Part shown: positions 20,639 to 29,189 of the stretch, in pieces
Layout of the letters: every line of letters starts with the position of its first letter
How positions within the stretch are numbered: position 1 is the first letter of the stretch
Assembly (NCBI RefSeq): GCF_040267685.1
Contig: NZ_CP158367.1
Coordinates: 2,356,001 to 2,420,000, forward strand
DNA length: 64,000 nt
Direction of reading: 5' to 3'
Origin: Proteinivorax tanatarense
GTDB lineage: Bacteria; Bacillota; Proteinivoracia; Proteinivoracales; Proteinivoracaceae
Position numbers and translations under genes: made by a program
The notes under the pieces: model-generated
Seen by the model: the letters and a program-made list of their open reading frames with translations, nothing else
Told to the model about the DNA's origin: nothing
Databases searched by the model: none

Positions 20639-21276
20639 TATAGCACCTCCATTTTTTTACATTCTTCTTCAGATATCCATTTTTTAAAATTATTTAAAGA
20701 AACTTTCATTATCCAATAACTAGGCATAACACCAGCAGTAAAGAGAACTAGCCCTGGCAACTGATAAATTAAATAGCATATCATAATAATACCTATCGCT
20801 ATTGTAGTGTTTCCTCTTAAGTTTAGTAAACCTATAATAAATGGCTGGAATAGGTAGTCTTTAAAACTTCCTTTAAAACAAACATAGTAGGAAAAAAGGT
20901 AAAAAAAAGCAAACACATAAAATATTAAAGCAAAGATAATAGCAATCATACACAACAAAGGAAAAAAACCTTGAATTTGAGTAACAATATACAAGTCCCA
21001 AACTAGGAAAACCCCCACAAAAGCGTAAGCCCAACCTAGCCCGTTTGCCACCCAAAAATTTTCTTTATAATAACGGTGAAACTCTCTCCAAATACCGTCA
21101 TCAATTCCACCTTTTAACCATTTTTTAGAGATATAAAACATAGATAATGTAGCAGGAAATAGCCCTAATACTACTCCCCCCAAAATGGTGTGTAAAATCC
21201 ATGCCCAATTTAGATGCATTATCCTCCAAACCCAAAGACTTGCTTGAGTAAAAACATTGCCAAGTTGGGTAAACAC
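20638..21276 (-). CDS. DUF624 (YesL-like) membrane protein
   Basis: About 212 residues with five or six hydrophobic helices, the early pattern MHLNWAWILHTILGGVVLGLFPAT described here by its WILHT-GG-LFPAT blocks, and a short charged C-terminus. The frame is open to 21324, but the GTG at 21276 has AAAGGGGGA six bases upstream and gives the usual DUF624 start, so it was chosen. YesL-like proteins commonly accompany YesMN and Lpl-type sugar importers; their biochemical role is unknown. First gene of the mannosidase operon. Confidence 0.8.
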   Translation of the reverse strand: MFTQLGNVFTQASLWVWRIMHLNWAWILHTILGGVVLGLFPATLSMFYISKKWLKGGIDDGIWREFHRYYKENFWVANGLGWAYAFVGVFLVWDLYIVTQIQGFFPLLCMIAIIFALIFYVFAFFYLFSYYVCFKGSFKDYLFQPFIIGLLNLRGNTTIAIGIIMICYLIYQLPGLVLFTAGVMPSYWIMKVSLNNFKKWISEEECKKMEVL

Positions 21277-21410
21277 TAAAAGTCCCCCTTTATCATCTAA
21301 AATAATAATTGCCAATCTTAACACTTAGTTATAAGCTTAATATTCTTAAATTGTCGCTATTCTTTGTAACTGGTAACTGTATCGCTACAGAAGTATGGTA
21401 AAAACTAGAA

Positions 21411-22796
21411 TTAGTTATTTTCAATTAATTTGTTGGTAGTAGCTAAATTATAAAACCAACGCCCACTTTTTTTGATAGTTCTTTTCTGGTTTAACAAATC
21501 CACCCTATACAATCCATATCTATTTTTGTATTCATTTAACCATGACCAATTATCTATAAAGGTCCAAACGTGATATCCAAAGCAGTTACTGCCTTCTTGA
21601 ATAGCTTTGTGTAACCAGGTCAAATGCTCGCTCATAAATTCTATCCTATAATCATCCATGACCATCCCATTTTTAATAAATTTTTCTTCTCCTTCAACAC
21701 CCATACCATTTTCTGCTACAAACCATGGTATATTACTATAGCAATCTCTTAAGTTTATAGCTATATCATAAATCCCTTTTTCATATATCTCCCATCCTCT
21801 ATGGGGATTCATTTTTGCTTTTGGCCACTTGTAACTTCTAAAATACTTTTCAAACCCTTGCTTGAAATTTGACTTAGAATCGCCTTTTTGAACCCTCCTA
21901 GGCTGATAATAATTAACTCCTAGAAAATCAACTTTATAGTTTTTTATAAGGTCAAGTTCTTCTTGGCTATAATTTACTTTTATCCCCTCAGTTTTCAGAA
22001 CATCCCTTATTACTCTAGGATATCTTCCTAAAACAGCAGGGTCCAAAAAACTTTTGTTAAAGAAGGCATCGGCAATTTCTGCTGCTCTAATATCTTCTAC
22101 ATTTTCTCCTTTAGGATAACTAGGAGTTAGGTTTAATATAATACCTATTTTCCCACCTTCTATATTTGCTTCTTTAAAAGCTTTTACCGCTTTTTTATGA
22201 GCAACCATAGTATTAAAACCAGCTTGCATCGCCCTTTCCATATCCCAAATCCCTGGAAGGTGTTTATCGTTGAGATAACCCATTTCTATGGGAACAATTG
22301 GCTCATTAAATGTAACCCAATCAAATACAAGGTCTCCAAAAGTCTCAAATGCCACTTTAGCATAATAATAAAATTCCTCTAAAACCTCTTTATTTTCCCA
22401 CCCTCCAATTTTATGTAACCTTAATGGCATGTCAAAATGGAATAAGTTAGCTATTGGTTTTATCCCCTCCTTGTTTAACCTTTCAAACAAGTCTCGATAA
22501 AAACTTACCGCTTCCTTATTTACTTTTTTTCCGTCGGGAATTAACCTCGCCCAAGATATTGAAGTTCTGAAAGAATTAAACCCTACATTTTTCATCAAAA
22601 CTATATCTTCTTTATATCTATAATAAAAGTTAGAAGTATGCTCAGGACCTCTCTTTTGATAAAACTTATCTGGTTCTTTTGCATACCAGTAATCCCATAC
22701 TGTTTTTGCTTTTTTAGCCTCACTACTGGCCCCTTCTAGTTGTTGAGCAGAAGCTGCAGCACCCCACAAAAATCCTTTCGGGAATTCTTTGGTCAT
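21411..22796 (-). CDS. GH1 family beta-glycosidase
   Basis: 461 residues, cytoplasmic. The acid/base Glu is in VTFNEP (near 165) and the nucleophile Glu in FVAENGMG (near 367); the N-terminus FPKGFLWGAAASAQQLEG is the standard GH1 signature region. Near the C-terminus the segment DNWSWLNEYKNRYG carries Ser where true beta-glucosidases have the Glu that binds the glucose O4/O6 hydroxyls, but lacks the Lys of phospho-glycosidases. Activity is therefore uncertain. In this locus the residual Man-beta-1,4-GlcNAc core is an attractive substrate (inference). Confidence 0.88.
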   Translation of the reverse strand: MTKEFPKGFLWGAAASAQQLEGASSEAKKAKTVWDYWYAKEPDKFYQKRGPEHTSNFYYRYKEDIVLMKNVGFNSFRTSISWARLIPDGKKVNKEAVSFYRDLFERLNKEGIKPIANLFHFDMPLRLHKIGGWENKEVLEEFYYYAKVAFETFGDLVFDWVTFNEPIVPIEMGYLNDKHLPGIWDMERAMQAGFNTMVAHKKAVKAFKEANIEGGKIGIILNLTPSYPKGENVEDIRAAEIADAFFNKSFLDPAVLGRYPRVIRDVLKTEGIKVNYSQEELDLIKNYKVDFLGVNYYQPRRVQKGDSKSNFKQGFEKYFRSYKWPKAKMNPHRGWEIYEKGIYDIAINLRDCYSNIPWFVAENGMGVEGEEKFIKNGMVMDDYRIEFMSEHLTWLHKAIQEGSNCFGYHVWTFIDNWSWLNEYKNRYGLYRVDLLNQKRTIKKSGRWFYNLATTNKLIENN

Positions 22797-22846
22797 TTAT
22801 TACGCCTCCCATTTTCAATAGTTAGTCTCATGTTAATAATATCTAT

Positions 22847-22885
22847 AAAAAAAAGGAGTTGGAATAACTTTGCTCCAACTCCTTT
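22847..22885 (-). terminator. Rho-independent terminator after the ROK gene
   Basis: A 12-bp stem AAAGGAGTTGGA / TCCAACTCCTTT is followed on the minus strand by eight Ts. Strong intrinsic terminator. Confidence 0.9.
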
Positions 22886-22916
22886 AAAATAAACATAAAA
22901 ACTTTAAAAATAACAC

Positions 22917-23813
22917 CTAACAATTTAAAGCCCCATATACAGCTCCTATTAAATTAGCATCATTTTTCAAAGCACATCTTTTTACATTAGGCATAACCTC
23001 AGCATAACCTAACTTGTCTAATATAGTTTTTAATCTTTGGCTTATTTGTTTATCTAAATCGTCTCTTGCACTAATTGCCCCTCCTACTATAATCATTTCT
23101 GGGTCATATATGTATTGTAGGTTATATATTCCTACAGCTAACTGCATATACCACTCATCTATAGCCTCTAAACATTCCTTATCATTTTTAGCGGCTAACT
23201 TAAATACCTCTACTCCATCCAACTGGCAGCTTTTAATCTGCTTGCGTTGAGCAACATTTTCTATTAATGCATTTGTGGAAGCTACCTCACTCCAGTTTTT
23301 AAATTTCCCTTTTTTAAAGTCTTTTTCTGCCAGCATATAGCCAAATTCTCCCCCATGTAAATTTTGTCCTACATGGAGTTGTTTATTTTTTATTACTGCC
23401 CCCCCTATACCAGTTCCACAAATAATAAATAGTACATCTTTACATTCCCTTGCAACCCCCTGCCACAGCTCAGCTAGGGCAGCGCAGTTAGCATCATTTT
23501 CCATATAAACCTTTAATTTTGTTTTTGCACCTAATATTTCTTTAATATTTGGCCCATGGATATAAGGTATTGCGGAAGTTCCTCTTATAACACCCTCTTT
23601 ATTGTCAACTGTTCCTGGGCAACTTAAAGCTACGCTTTCTATTTTATACTTTGCCGCAAAGTCCTTTGTCAGCTTTCCCATCAAGTCTATAAGATCCTTT
23701 ATATCTTTTCGTGGAGTGGGAGTTATCCCTTTGTCAACGATTTCTCCATGTTGATTGACAACTCCGTATTTTAAGTTTGTTCCTCCCAAATCAAAAGCCA
23801 TATAGTTTTTCAC
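22917..23813 (-). CDS. ROK-family sugar kinase lacking the zinc motif
   Basis: About 298 residues from a GTG at 23813, which is preceded by AGGAGGGGG and gives the normal ROK start MKNYMAFDLGGTNLKYGVV. The frame extends further upstream, but that part has no homologous look. The phosphate-binding and catalytic segments are present (MENDANCAALAEL; CGTGIGGAVI). The cysteine-rich zinc motif of NagC/glucokinase-type ROK proteins is absent: after HGGEFGYML no Cys-x-Cys follows. Beta-glucoside kinases (BglK) share this lack. Its closeness to the GH1 gene suggests a sugar or disaccharide kinase, specificity unknown. Confidence 0.8.
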   Translation of the reverse strand: MKNYMAFDLGGTNLKYGVVNQHGEIVDKGITPTPRKDIKDLIDLMGKLTKDFAAKYKIESVALSCPGTVDNKEGVIRGTSAIPYIHGPNIKEILGAKTKLKVYMENDANCAALAELWQGVARECKDVLFIICGTGIGGAVIKNKQLHVGQNLHGGEFGYMLAEKDFKKGKFKNWSEVASTNALIENVAQRKQIKSCQLDGVEVFKLAAKNDKECLEAIDEWYMQLAVGIYNLQYIYDPEMIIVGGAISARDDLDKQISQRLKTILDKLGYAEVMPNVKRCALKNDANLIGAVYGALNC

Positions 23814-23990
23814 TTTATCCCCCTCCTGGTTTTTAACTATTTTGGCGATTGTAAAATTCGACAATGCTTGATATATCTTTTTATTGTGGATAACTCCTAA
23901 GAATATCAATTTGTGCCTAAGAGATAACATATCACTTAGAAATAAACCCAGAGTGTCTATGTGTTTAAAATCTGTCCATTTTACAATAAC

Positions 23991-24599
23991 CTATTTAACT
24001 ATTTTAGTACCATGAACTTCCAAAGCTTTTGTATATTTTTGTAAACTTTCCCTGTTATCCTTAGTAATTCCTTTACCAGGCATAATAATAATTCTGCCTC
24101 GGGCATGACAAACCAACTCTCTAAGCTTTTCTTTGCCTTCCCAAGCACTTTCTTTCCCACCTTTTGTTAATATTCTATCTATGTTTAATTTTATAAGCTG
24201 CTCCATAGCTTTAAACTGGTCGTTAACTTCATCAAAAGCCATATGAAATGTTATTCTTAAAGGTTTGGCTTCCTCAACTAGCATTCTAGTTGATTTTATA
24301 TCAATTTTATCGCCCTTCAAAGCACCTATAGCTACTCCGTATGCCCCTAACTCTTTAGCCTTTTTAATATCATCTAACATTATTTGTATTTCGTCTTTAT
24401 CAAATTCGAAACTCCCTGGGCGTGGTCTTATCATAACTATAACTGGAATTTTTAAGGTGCTAACAGCCTTTTTAATAGTGCCATAGCTTGGAGTAACGCC
24501 ACCTTCTATGAGGTTGCTACAAAGTTCAATTCTATGAGCACCCAGATTTTCATTTTCTAAAGCCTCTTTATAATTTCCAACACAAGCTTCAAAAACCAT
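23991..24599 (-). CDS. cutC: CutC-family TIM-barrel protein
   Basis: 202 residues. The N-terminus MVFEACVGNYKEALENENLGA-like block, the RIELCSNLIEGGVTPS segment and the MIRPRPGSFEFDKDE segment are diagnostic for CutC. The family was named for copper homeostasis but has a TIM-barrel fold with no agreed enzymatic role. The protein is slightly shorter than usual (about 210-250). Its position at the end of a glycan locus rather than with metal genes argues against a copper function here (inference). AGGGGAT precedes the ATG. Confidence 0.85.
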   Translation of the reverse strand: MVFEACVGNYKEALENENLGAHRIELCSNLIEGGVTPSYGTIKKAVSTLKIPVIVMIRPRPGSFEFDKDEIQIMLDDIKKAKELGAYGVAIGALKGDKIDIKSTRMLVEEAKPLRITFHMAFDEVNDQFKAMEQLIKLNIDRILTKGGKESAWEGKEKLRELVCHARGRIIIMPGKGITKDNRESLQKYTKALEVHGTKIVK

Positions 24600-24721
24600 T
24601 TAATCCCCTCCGCATTTCCTATTTAAATTAATTATATATCTAACGATGTGACTATTCATTATAAAATCATCTTATAGGATAGAAATATATAATAATTACA
24701 GTTGATAAAAGTTATTTACAT

Positions 24722-24763
24722 TAAAAAGAGTACAATTCCTCTTTTATAGAAAAACTGCACTCT
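24722..24763 (-). terminator. Terminator at the end of the corrin operon
   Basis: On the minus strand AGAGTGCA pairs with TGTACTCT (one mismatch) across a loop, followed by TTTTTAA. It lies 15 bases beyond the cbiX stop codon. Confidence 0.65.
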
Positions 24764-24777
24764 AAAACTTATTCTAT

Positions 24778-25146
24778 TTATCCTTTAACAGCATTATCCA
24801 ACAATATATCTACTACTCTGTCATCCTCACCTACAGGCGTAGTCATCTTAAATTCAACACCGGGATGTTCTTTTTTAATTTCTTCTAGCAGTTTCGGTAT
24901 GTCCTTTTTTATGTGGTTACCTTTAAATAAAAACAACGGTACAATAACTACGCTTTCTGCCCCCTCTTTAACTAAAGTGTTTATCCCCTCCGCAAAAGAA
25001 GGTTTAGATAGCTCCATTGAGCCATATCCTACCAAATCAAACTCATTTTTTTTATTTAACCTTGCTTTTTCACTAATACTAAACAATTGGTCGTTTGCCT
25101 CAGCTGCTCTACTACCATGAGCTAGAATAAACAGTCCTTTTTTCAT
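24778..25146 (-). CDS. cbiX: Sirohydrochlorin cobaltochelatase, short CbiX form
   Basis: 122 residues from the ATG at 25146, which has AAAGGAG upstream; the longer frame to 25209 would overlap cbiJ. FILAHGSRAAEANDQL carries the metal/substrate His near residue 10, and LVVPLFLF-like and GNHIKKDIP segments complete the chelatase fold. This is the single-domain CbiX-S type that acts as a homodimer, inserting cobalt into sirohydrochlorin early in anaerobic B12 synthesis. It is the last gene of the operon although it acts first on the corrin branch. Confidence 0.88.
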   Translation of the reverse strand: MKKGLFILAHGSRAAEANDQLFSISEKARLNKKNEFDLVGYGSMELSKPSFAEGINTLVKEGAESVVIVPLFLFKGNHIKKDIPKLLEEIKKEHPGVEFKMTTPVGEDDRVVDILLDNAVKG

Positions 25147-25171
25147 ATTTATATGCTCCTTTATATATATT

Positions 25172-25945
25172 TCAACTATAATACTTTTCCACATACTCCA
25201 AAACATCATCTAACTTAGACGATATATTAGGATAGTTTATTTTCGGTCTATCTATTATTATGGGAGTTACACCTTCTAGTATTGCTCCTGTTAATTTTTC
25301 ATTTGTCCCCCCGACATCTCCGCTATCTTTCGTAACCATGTGTTGAATTGCAAAATGTTTATAAATTTGTTGATTCATTTGCTGAGTAAATGGTCCTTCC
25401 ATAGCTATGATTTGAGAGGAGTTAAAACCTAACATCTCACACTTGCCAATAACCCCTTGGCTAGGTAAAACTCTGATATAAAGTCTTTTTCTTTCTATAA
25501 CCTGAGTAAATTCTTCTAAGTTTTTGCTTCCAGTTGTCAAAAGTATATTTCCTTTTTTATTTTTCAACCATTGAGCTGCTTTTTTTACATCGGGGAATCT
25601 TTTTAGCTTAGGTGATTGATTAAATTTTCTACCTTCTAGAATAGAAGGCCTTTCATATCTAACATACTTTATTGACATACTTTTACATGCTAAAATAGCA
25701 TTTTGGGATGCAGAGGTGGCATAGGGATGGGTAGCGTCTACTAAAATTTTTATGTCGTGCTCTGCTATCACTAATTCCATTTGCTCAGCAGTTAGCCTTT
25801 GGGTAATAATCTTCATATTTCCAGTTTGGGGGATAAGACTACTCCCATATTGTGTAGCAGTGGTTATAACCATCTTATAACCTTTATCAGCTAACCGGTT
25901 TATTAAATTTCTACCATCTTTTGTTCCCGACATCACCCAAATCAT
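25172..25945 (-). CDS. cbiJ: Cobalt-precorrin-6A reductase
   Basis: 257 residues. MIWVMSGTKDGRNLI at the N-terminus and the VDATHPYA block near residue 70 are typical of CbiJ/CobK, as are TGSKNLEEF and the late VTKDSG segment. It uses NADPH or NADH to reduce the macrocycle of cobalt-precorrin-6A. Its start overlaps the cbiH stop by 4 bases (ATGA), indicating translational coupling. Confidence 0.92.
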   Translation of the reverse strand: MIWVMSGTKDGRNLINRLADKGYKMVITTATQYGSSLIPQTGNMKIITQRLTAEQMELVIAEHDIKILVDATHPYATSASQNAILACKSMSIKYVRYERPSILEGRKFNQSPKLKRFPDVKKAAQWLKNKKGNILLTTGSKNLEEFTQVIERKRLYIRVLPSQGVIGKCEMLGFNSSQIIAMEGPFTQQMNQQIYKHFAIQHMVTKDSGDVGGTNEKLTGAILEGVTPIIIDRPKINYPNISSKLDDVLEYVEKYYS

Positions 25946-26694
25946 ATTTTATATCCCCTGGGAGTAACCATAAACTGGTCGTCAACAGACATATGAGTTT
26001 TAGAATTACCTATAATTACCGTTGTAAACATATCTATAGAATGTTTTAACATATCTTTTAATGTAGTAATAGTAATCTTTTCATTTTGTCTTTTTACATT
26101 TGTTGCAATGGCTACAACTGTCTCTTCACTTTTATGCTTCAATAAAGTATCGTGGGCAATTTCTATTTGCCGTTGCCTACCTTTACTTTTGGGGTTATAA
26201 AGACAAATTACAAAATCTCCCCTTGCAGCCATTTCAACCCTTTTTTCAATTACTTCCCAGTCAGTAAGTAAGTCACTTAAACTGATGGAAACATAATCAT
26301 GCATTATCGGCGCTCCAATGGAAGCTGCTGCAGCTACAGACGCTGTTACCCCTGGCACAATTTCTATTTCCATTGTCTTTGTTGACTTGTTCTGGTCAGC
26401 TACTTCCAATAACAGCCCAGCCATTCCATAAATCCCAACATCGCCACTGCTTATTATAGAAACTATTTTGCCTTGCCTTGCTAAATCAACTGCTTTTTTG
26501 CACCGTTCTTTCTCACTTTTCATTCCATAAGAAATTATTTCTTTATCATGGATTAACGACTTTATTAAATCAATGTAAGTTTTATAACCAACAATTACTT
26601 CACTATCTTTTATCGTATTATAAGCCTTTATTGTCATATGCTCTATGTTACCGGGACCAATCCCTACAGCATAAACTTTCCCTTTTTTACTCAA
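25942..26694 (-). CDS. cbiH: Cobalt-precorrin-3 C17-methyltransferase (ring contraction)
   Basis: 250 residues with the tetrapyrrole methylase signatures VYAVGIGPGNIEHMT at the N-terminus and SSGDVGIYGMAG near residue 83, and the MVTPRGY C-terminus seen in CbiH/CobJ. It uses S-adenosylmethionine to methylate C17 with contraction of the macrocycle. It overlaps cbiG by 8 bases and cbiJ by 4. Confidence 0.92.
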   Translation of the reverse strand: MSKKGKVYAVGIGPGNIEHMTIKAYNTIKDSEVIVGYKTYIDLIKSLIHDKEIISYGMKSEKERCKKAVDLARQGKIVSIISSGDVGIYGMAGLLLEVADQNKSTKTMEIEIVPGVTASVAAAASIGAPIMHDYVSISLSDLLTDWEVIEKRVEMAARGDFVICLYNPKSKGRQRQIEIAHDTLLKHKSEETVVAIATNVKRQNEKITITTLKDMLKHSIDMFTTVIIGNSKTHMSVDDQFMVTPRGYKI

Positions 26695-27721
26695 TATTTT
26701 GCTCCTCCCAAATTGCTATAGTTACACCGCTTTCTTTTTTCTTGTGTAAAATTAATTTCCCTGTTTTATTTGAAGCTAAATAAGCACAGGGCTCACATAC
26801 TCCAAAAACACCGACTTTGCTTTTAACAAACTTAGACTGGTCAAACATATCCTCTACTTGCTTAATTTTCTGCTTGGTATATACCTTTAAAGGGATCTTC
26901 CTTTTCTGAGCTGCTTTAACTATTCCCTTTTCATCTTTTTTTAAGTCTATTGTAGCTATAGCTTTTATGCTTTTAGGGTGTAGCCGAAGTTTGCTTAAAT
27001 AGTTTTTGATAACCTCATCTATTTGTTGCCAGCCAACACCTTTTTTACAGCCTAATCCCACAACTATATTTTGGGGAATTAACCAGGTACTTTTAACATC
27101 CTTTTCATCGAGAGGTTCTTTGTTAGAAATATAGATTATCCCTTCTGCACCTTGTAAATCCATAGAAAACTCTTCGGGTATAATAAATTCTGTTTTTATA
27201 CCTACTTTCTTGTTATTTACCAATAGATAGGTAACTTCTTTTGCCGTTTCAAAATTTTCAATCCAACAATTTAGCTTTTTAGCTAACATATCAACTGCTA
27301 TAGTTTTGTTTATATCAGAAGCAGTTGTTATTACAGGCTGAGCCTTTATTTTATCAGCCAAATAAATTGCCTTATCATTAGCTCCCCCTAGATGACCTGA
27401 TAATAAACTAATTACATGTTGCCCCTTTTCATCCATTACTAGGACAGCAGGGTCTCTTTTTTTATGTTGTAAGTATGGTGCTATGCTTCGCACTACTATT
27501 CCTGTGGCCATTATAAAAATTATTGTGCGATAGCTACAAAATATACGCCCCACAAAATTTGTAAAACTATCTTCAATTATATCTATATCATTTGTTGAGT
27601 TACCATAAACAAGTTTCTTAGAAGTAAAAATCTTTACAGAATGGTCAGCTTTAAGTAGATTTGCAATTTTTTCAGCTTGTGCTAGTCCCCCTTCCGTTAG
27701 AGTTATTATAGCCCAACTAAT
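26687..27721 (-). CDS. cbiG: Cobalt-precorrin-5A hydrolase, with a probable ATT start
   Basis: CbiG opens the delta-lactone ring and releases acetaldehyde in the anaerobic pathway. The N-terminal domain contains FIMATGIVVRSIAPYL and LSGHLGGAND, and the C-terminal CbiG_C domain contains VVGLGCKKGV. In-frame ATGs exist at 27742 and further upstream inside cbiF, but lack good ribosome binding sites. AGGAGGGG sits five bases before an ATT at 27721 that overlaps the cbiF stop (ATTAG). Homologues begin exactly at this point (xxxAIITLT). I therefore chose ATT, giving 344 residues; the ATG at 27742 remains possible. Confidence 0.85.
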   Translation of the reverse strand: MSWAIITLTEGGLAQAEKIANLLKADHSVKIFTSKKLVYGNSTNDIDIIEDSFTNFVGRIFCSYRTIIFIMATGIVVRSIAPYLQHKKRDPAVLVMDEKGQHVISLLSGHLGGANDKAIYLADKIKAQPVITTASDINKTIAVDMLAKKLNCWIENFETAKEVTYLLVNNKKVGIKTEFIIPEEFSMDLQGAEGIIYISNKEPLDEKDVKSTWLIPQNIVVGLGCKKGVGWQQIDEVIKNYLSKLRLHPKSIKAIATIDLKKDEKGIVKAAQKRKIPLKVYTKQKIKQVEDMFDQSKFVKSKVGVFGVCEPCAYLASNKTGKLILHKKKESGVTIAIWEEQNIE

Positions 27722-28475
27722 GAGAACCCCTCCTATATTCATGACGGAAATTTTCATCATAAAGTTTAGAAAAACTATAATTATTTCCCAAGAAATCTCC
27801 AACCAAAATTTGTGCAGTTTTATAAATCCCAGCTTTTTTAACTTTTTCCTCTATGTCATTTAAAGTTCCCACAACAACTTTTTCATCATCCCACGAAGCT
27901 TTCTGAACCACTGCTATTGGTGTAGAAGCTGAGTAATATTTGCTAAGTTTCTCTACAACTTTATCAATCGATTGAACTGATAAAAAAATTGCCATAGTCG
28001 CTTTATGTTTTGCCAGCTCATCTAGGTTTTCTAACTTTGGAACTGGAGTTTTCCCCTCTATTCTTGTACAAATCACAGTCTGAGTTACCCCCGGTAAAGT
28101 AAGCTCTTTATTCATAGTAGCAGCTGCCGCAGTAAAAGAGCTTACCCCCGGTACGACTTCACAATCAATGTTTAATTTTTCTAAAATATCTATCTGTTCT
28201 CGTATAGCTCCATATAGGGTTGGATCTCCTGTATGTAAACGAACAACACTCTGTTTTTGCTCAACAGCTTGTTTTATCTCCGTTATAACTTCTTTTAAAG
28301 TCATAGAAGCACTGTTCAACGCTTTGCAAGTTTTTTTACGACAAGAAATAACTTCCTTGTTTACCAAAGAACCGGTATAAATAATAACATCGGCTTGCTC
28401 TATTATTTTTCTACCTTTAACTGTAATCAGCTCTGGGTCGCCAGGACCTGCTCCAACAAAAAAAATTTTACCCAT
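27717..28475 (-). CDS. cbiF: Cobalt-precorrin-4 C11-methyltransferase
   Basis: 252 residues. GKIFFVGAGPGDPELITVKG at the start and LHTGDPTLYGAIREQ near residue 80 are the SAM-dependent tetrapyrrole methylase motifs; the GVSSFTAAAATMNKELTLPGV stretch (in blocks) distinguishes CbiF/CobM. It methylates C11 before lactone opening by CbiG, whose start codon overlaps its stop. A gap of two bases separates it from cbiL. Confidence 0.93.
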   Translation of the reverse strand: MGKIFFVGAGPGDPELITVKGRKIIEQADVIIYTGSLVNKEVISCRKKTCKALNSASMTLKEVITEIKQAVEQKQSVVRLHTGDPTLYGAIREQIDILEKLNIDCEVVPGVSSFTAAAATMNKELTLPGVTQTVICTRIEGKTPVPKLENLDELAKHKATMAIFLSVQSIDKVVEKLSKYYSASTPIAVVQKASWDDEKVVVGTLNDIEEKVKKAGIYKTAQILVGDFLGNNYSFSKLYDENFRHEYRRGSH

Positions 28476-28477
28476 CT

Positions 28478-29176
28478 TTATACCCCTCTTCTTTTAATTA
28501 GAACTGTAGACAAATATGGCACCTTTTTATATAAATCACCTATATCATATGAAATAAGTTCTCCTTCTCGATGACATTTTGAAACTAACACAAAATTATT
28601 CTCTAGTTTTTTTTCTTTTAATATATCGGCCAGCTCTTTGTTTTTTTTAGAAGGTTTCATAACAATAATATTGTCAAATGTATCTATTGCATTCTTTAAT
28701 TCTTTTTCTTCTATTAAAGGTATAATACAAATGGTCTCATTCCCAGAGCAAAGGCTTGTGTTGACTCTACTAGCTATAGAACAAAACGAATTAACTCCCG
28801 GAATAGTTTCTATTTTAATTTCTTTATCCTTTAAATGAGGTAATACATACATGTAGGTGCTATAAGTGGTGGGATCTCCTAACGTTAAAAAGGCAACTTT
28901 TTTATGCGTGTTTATTAAATAGTTGATTTTTTCTGCATTTTCAATCCAACTTTTAGAAAGTTTATCCGAATCGTTGGTCATAGGAAAAACCAGCTGAACA
29001 ATCTTTGTTTTTTCACCTATAAATTTATTAGCTATTTCTAAAGCAATACTTGTGTTGTTGTCATCAATTTTAGGTGTAATGACCACATTTACTTTTTCAA
29101 GAGCTTTTATCGCCTTTAAAGTTATAAGATCAGGATCCCCAGGTCCAACACCTATCCCATAAAGTATCTTTTCCAT
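28478..29176 (-). CDS. cbiL: Cobalt-factor II / precorrin-2 C20-methyltransferase
   Basis: 232 residues with GIGVGPGDPDLITLKAIKAL at the N-terminus, TLGDPTTYSTYMY near residue 97 and PGVNSFCSIASR, the pattern of CbiL/CobI. It adds the C20 methyl group that is later removed. The family name must not be confused with the unrelated transport component also called CbiL nearby. It sits between cbiT and cbiF with short gaps, AGGGGAGG before its start. Confidence 0.92.
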   Translation of the reverse strand: MEKILYGIGVGPGDPDLITLKAIKALEKVNVVITPKIDDNNTSIALEIANKFIGEKTKIVQLVFPMTNDSDKLSKSWIENAEKINYLINTHKKVAFLTLGDPTTYSTYMYVLPHLKDKEIKIETIPGVNSFCSIASRVNTSLCSGNETICIIPLIEEKELKNAIDTFDNIIVMKPSKKNKELADILKEKKLENNFVLVSKCHREGELISYDIGDLYKKVPYLSTVLIKRRGV

Positions 29177-29189
29177 TAAACAACCTCCC

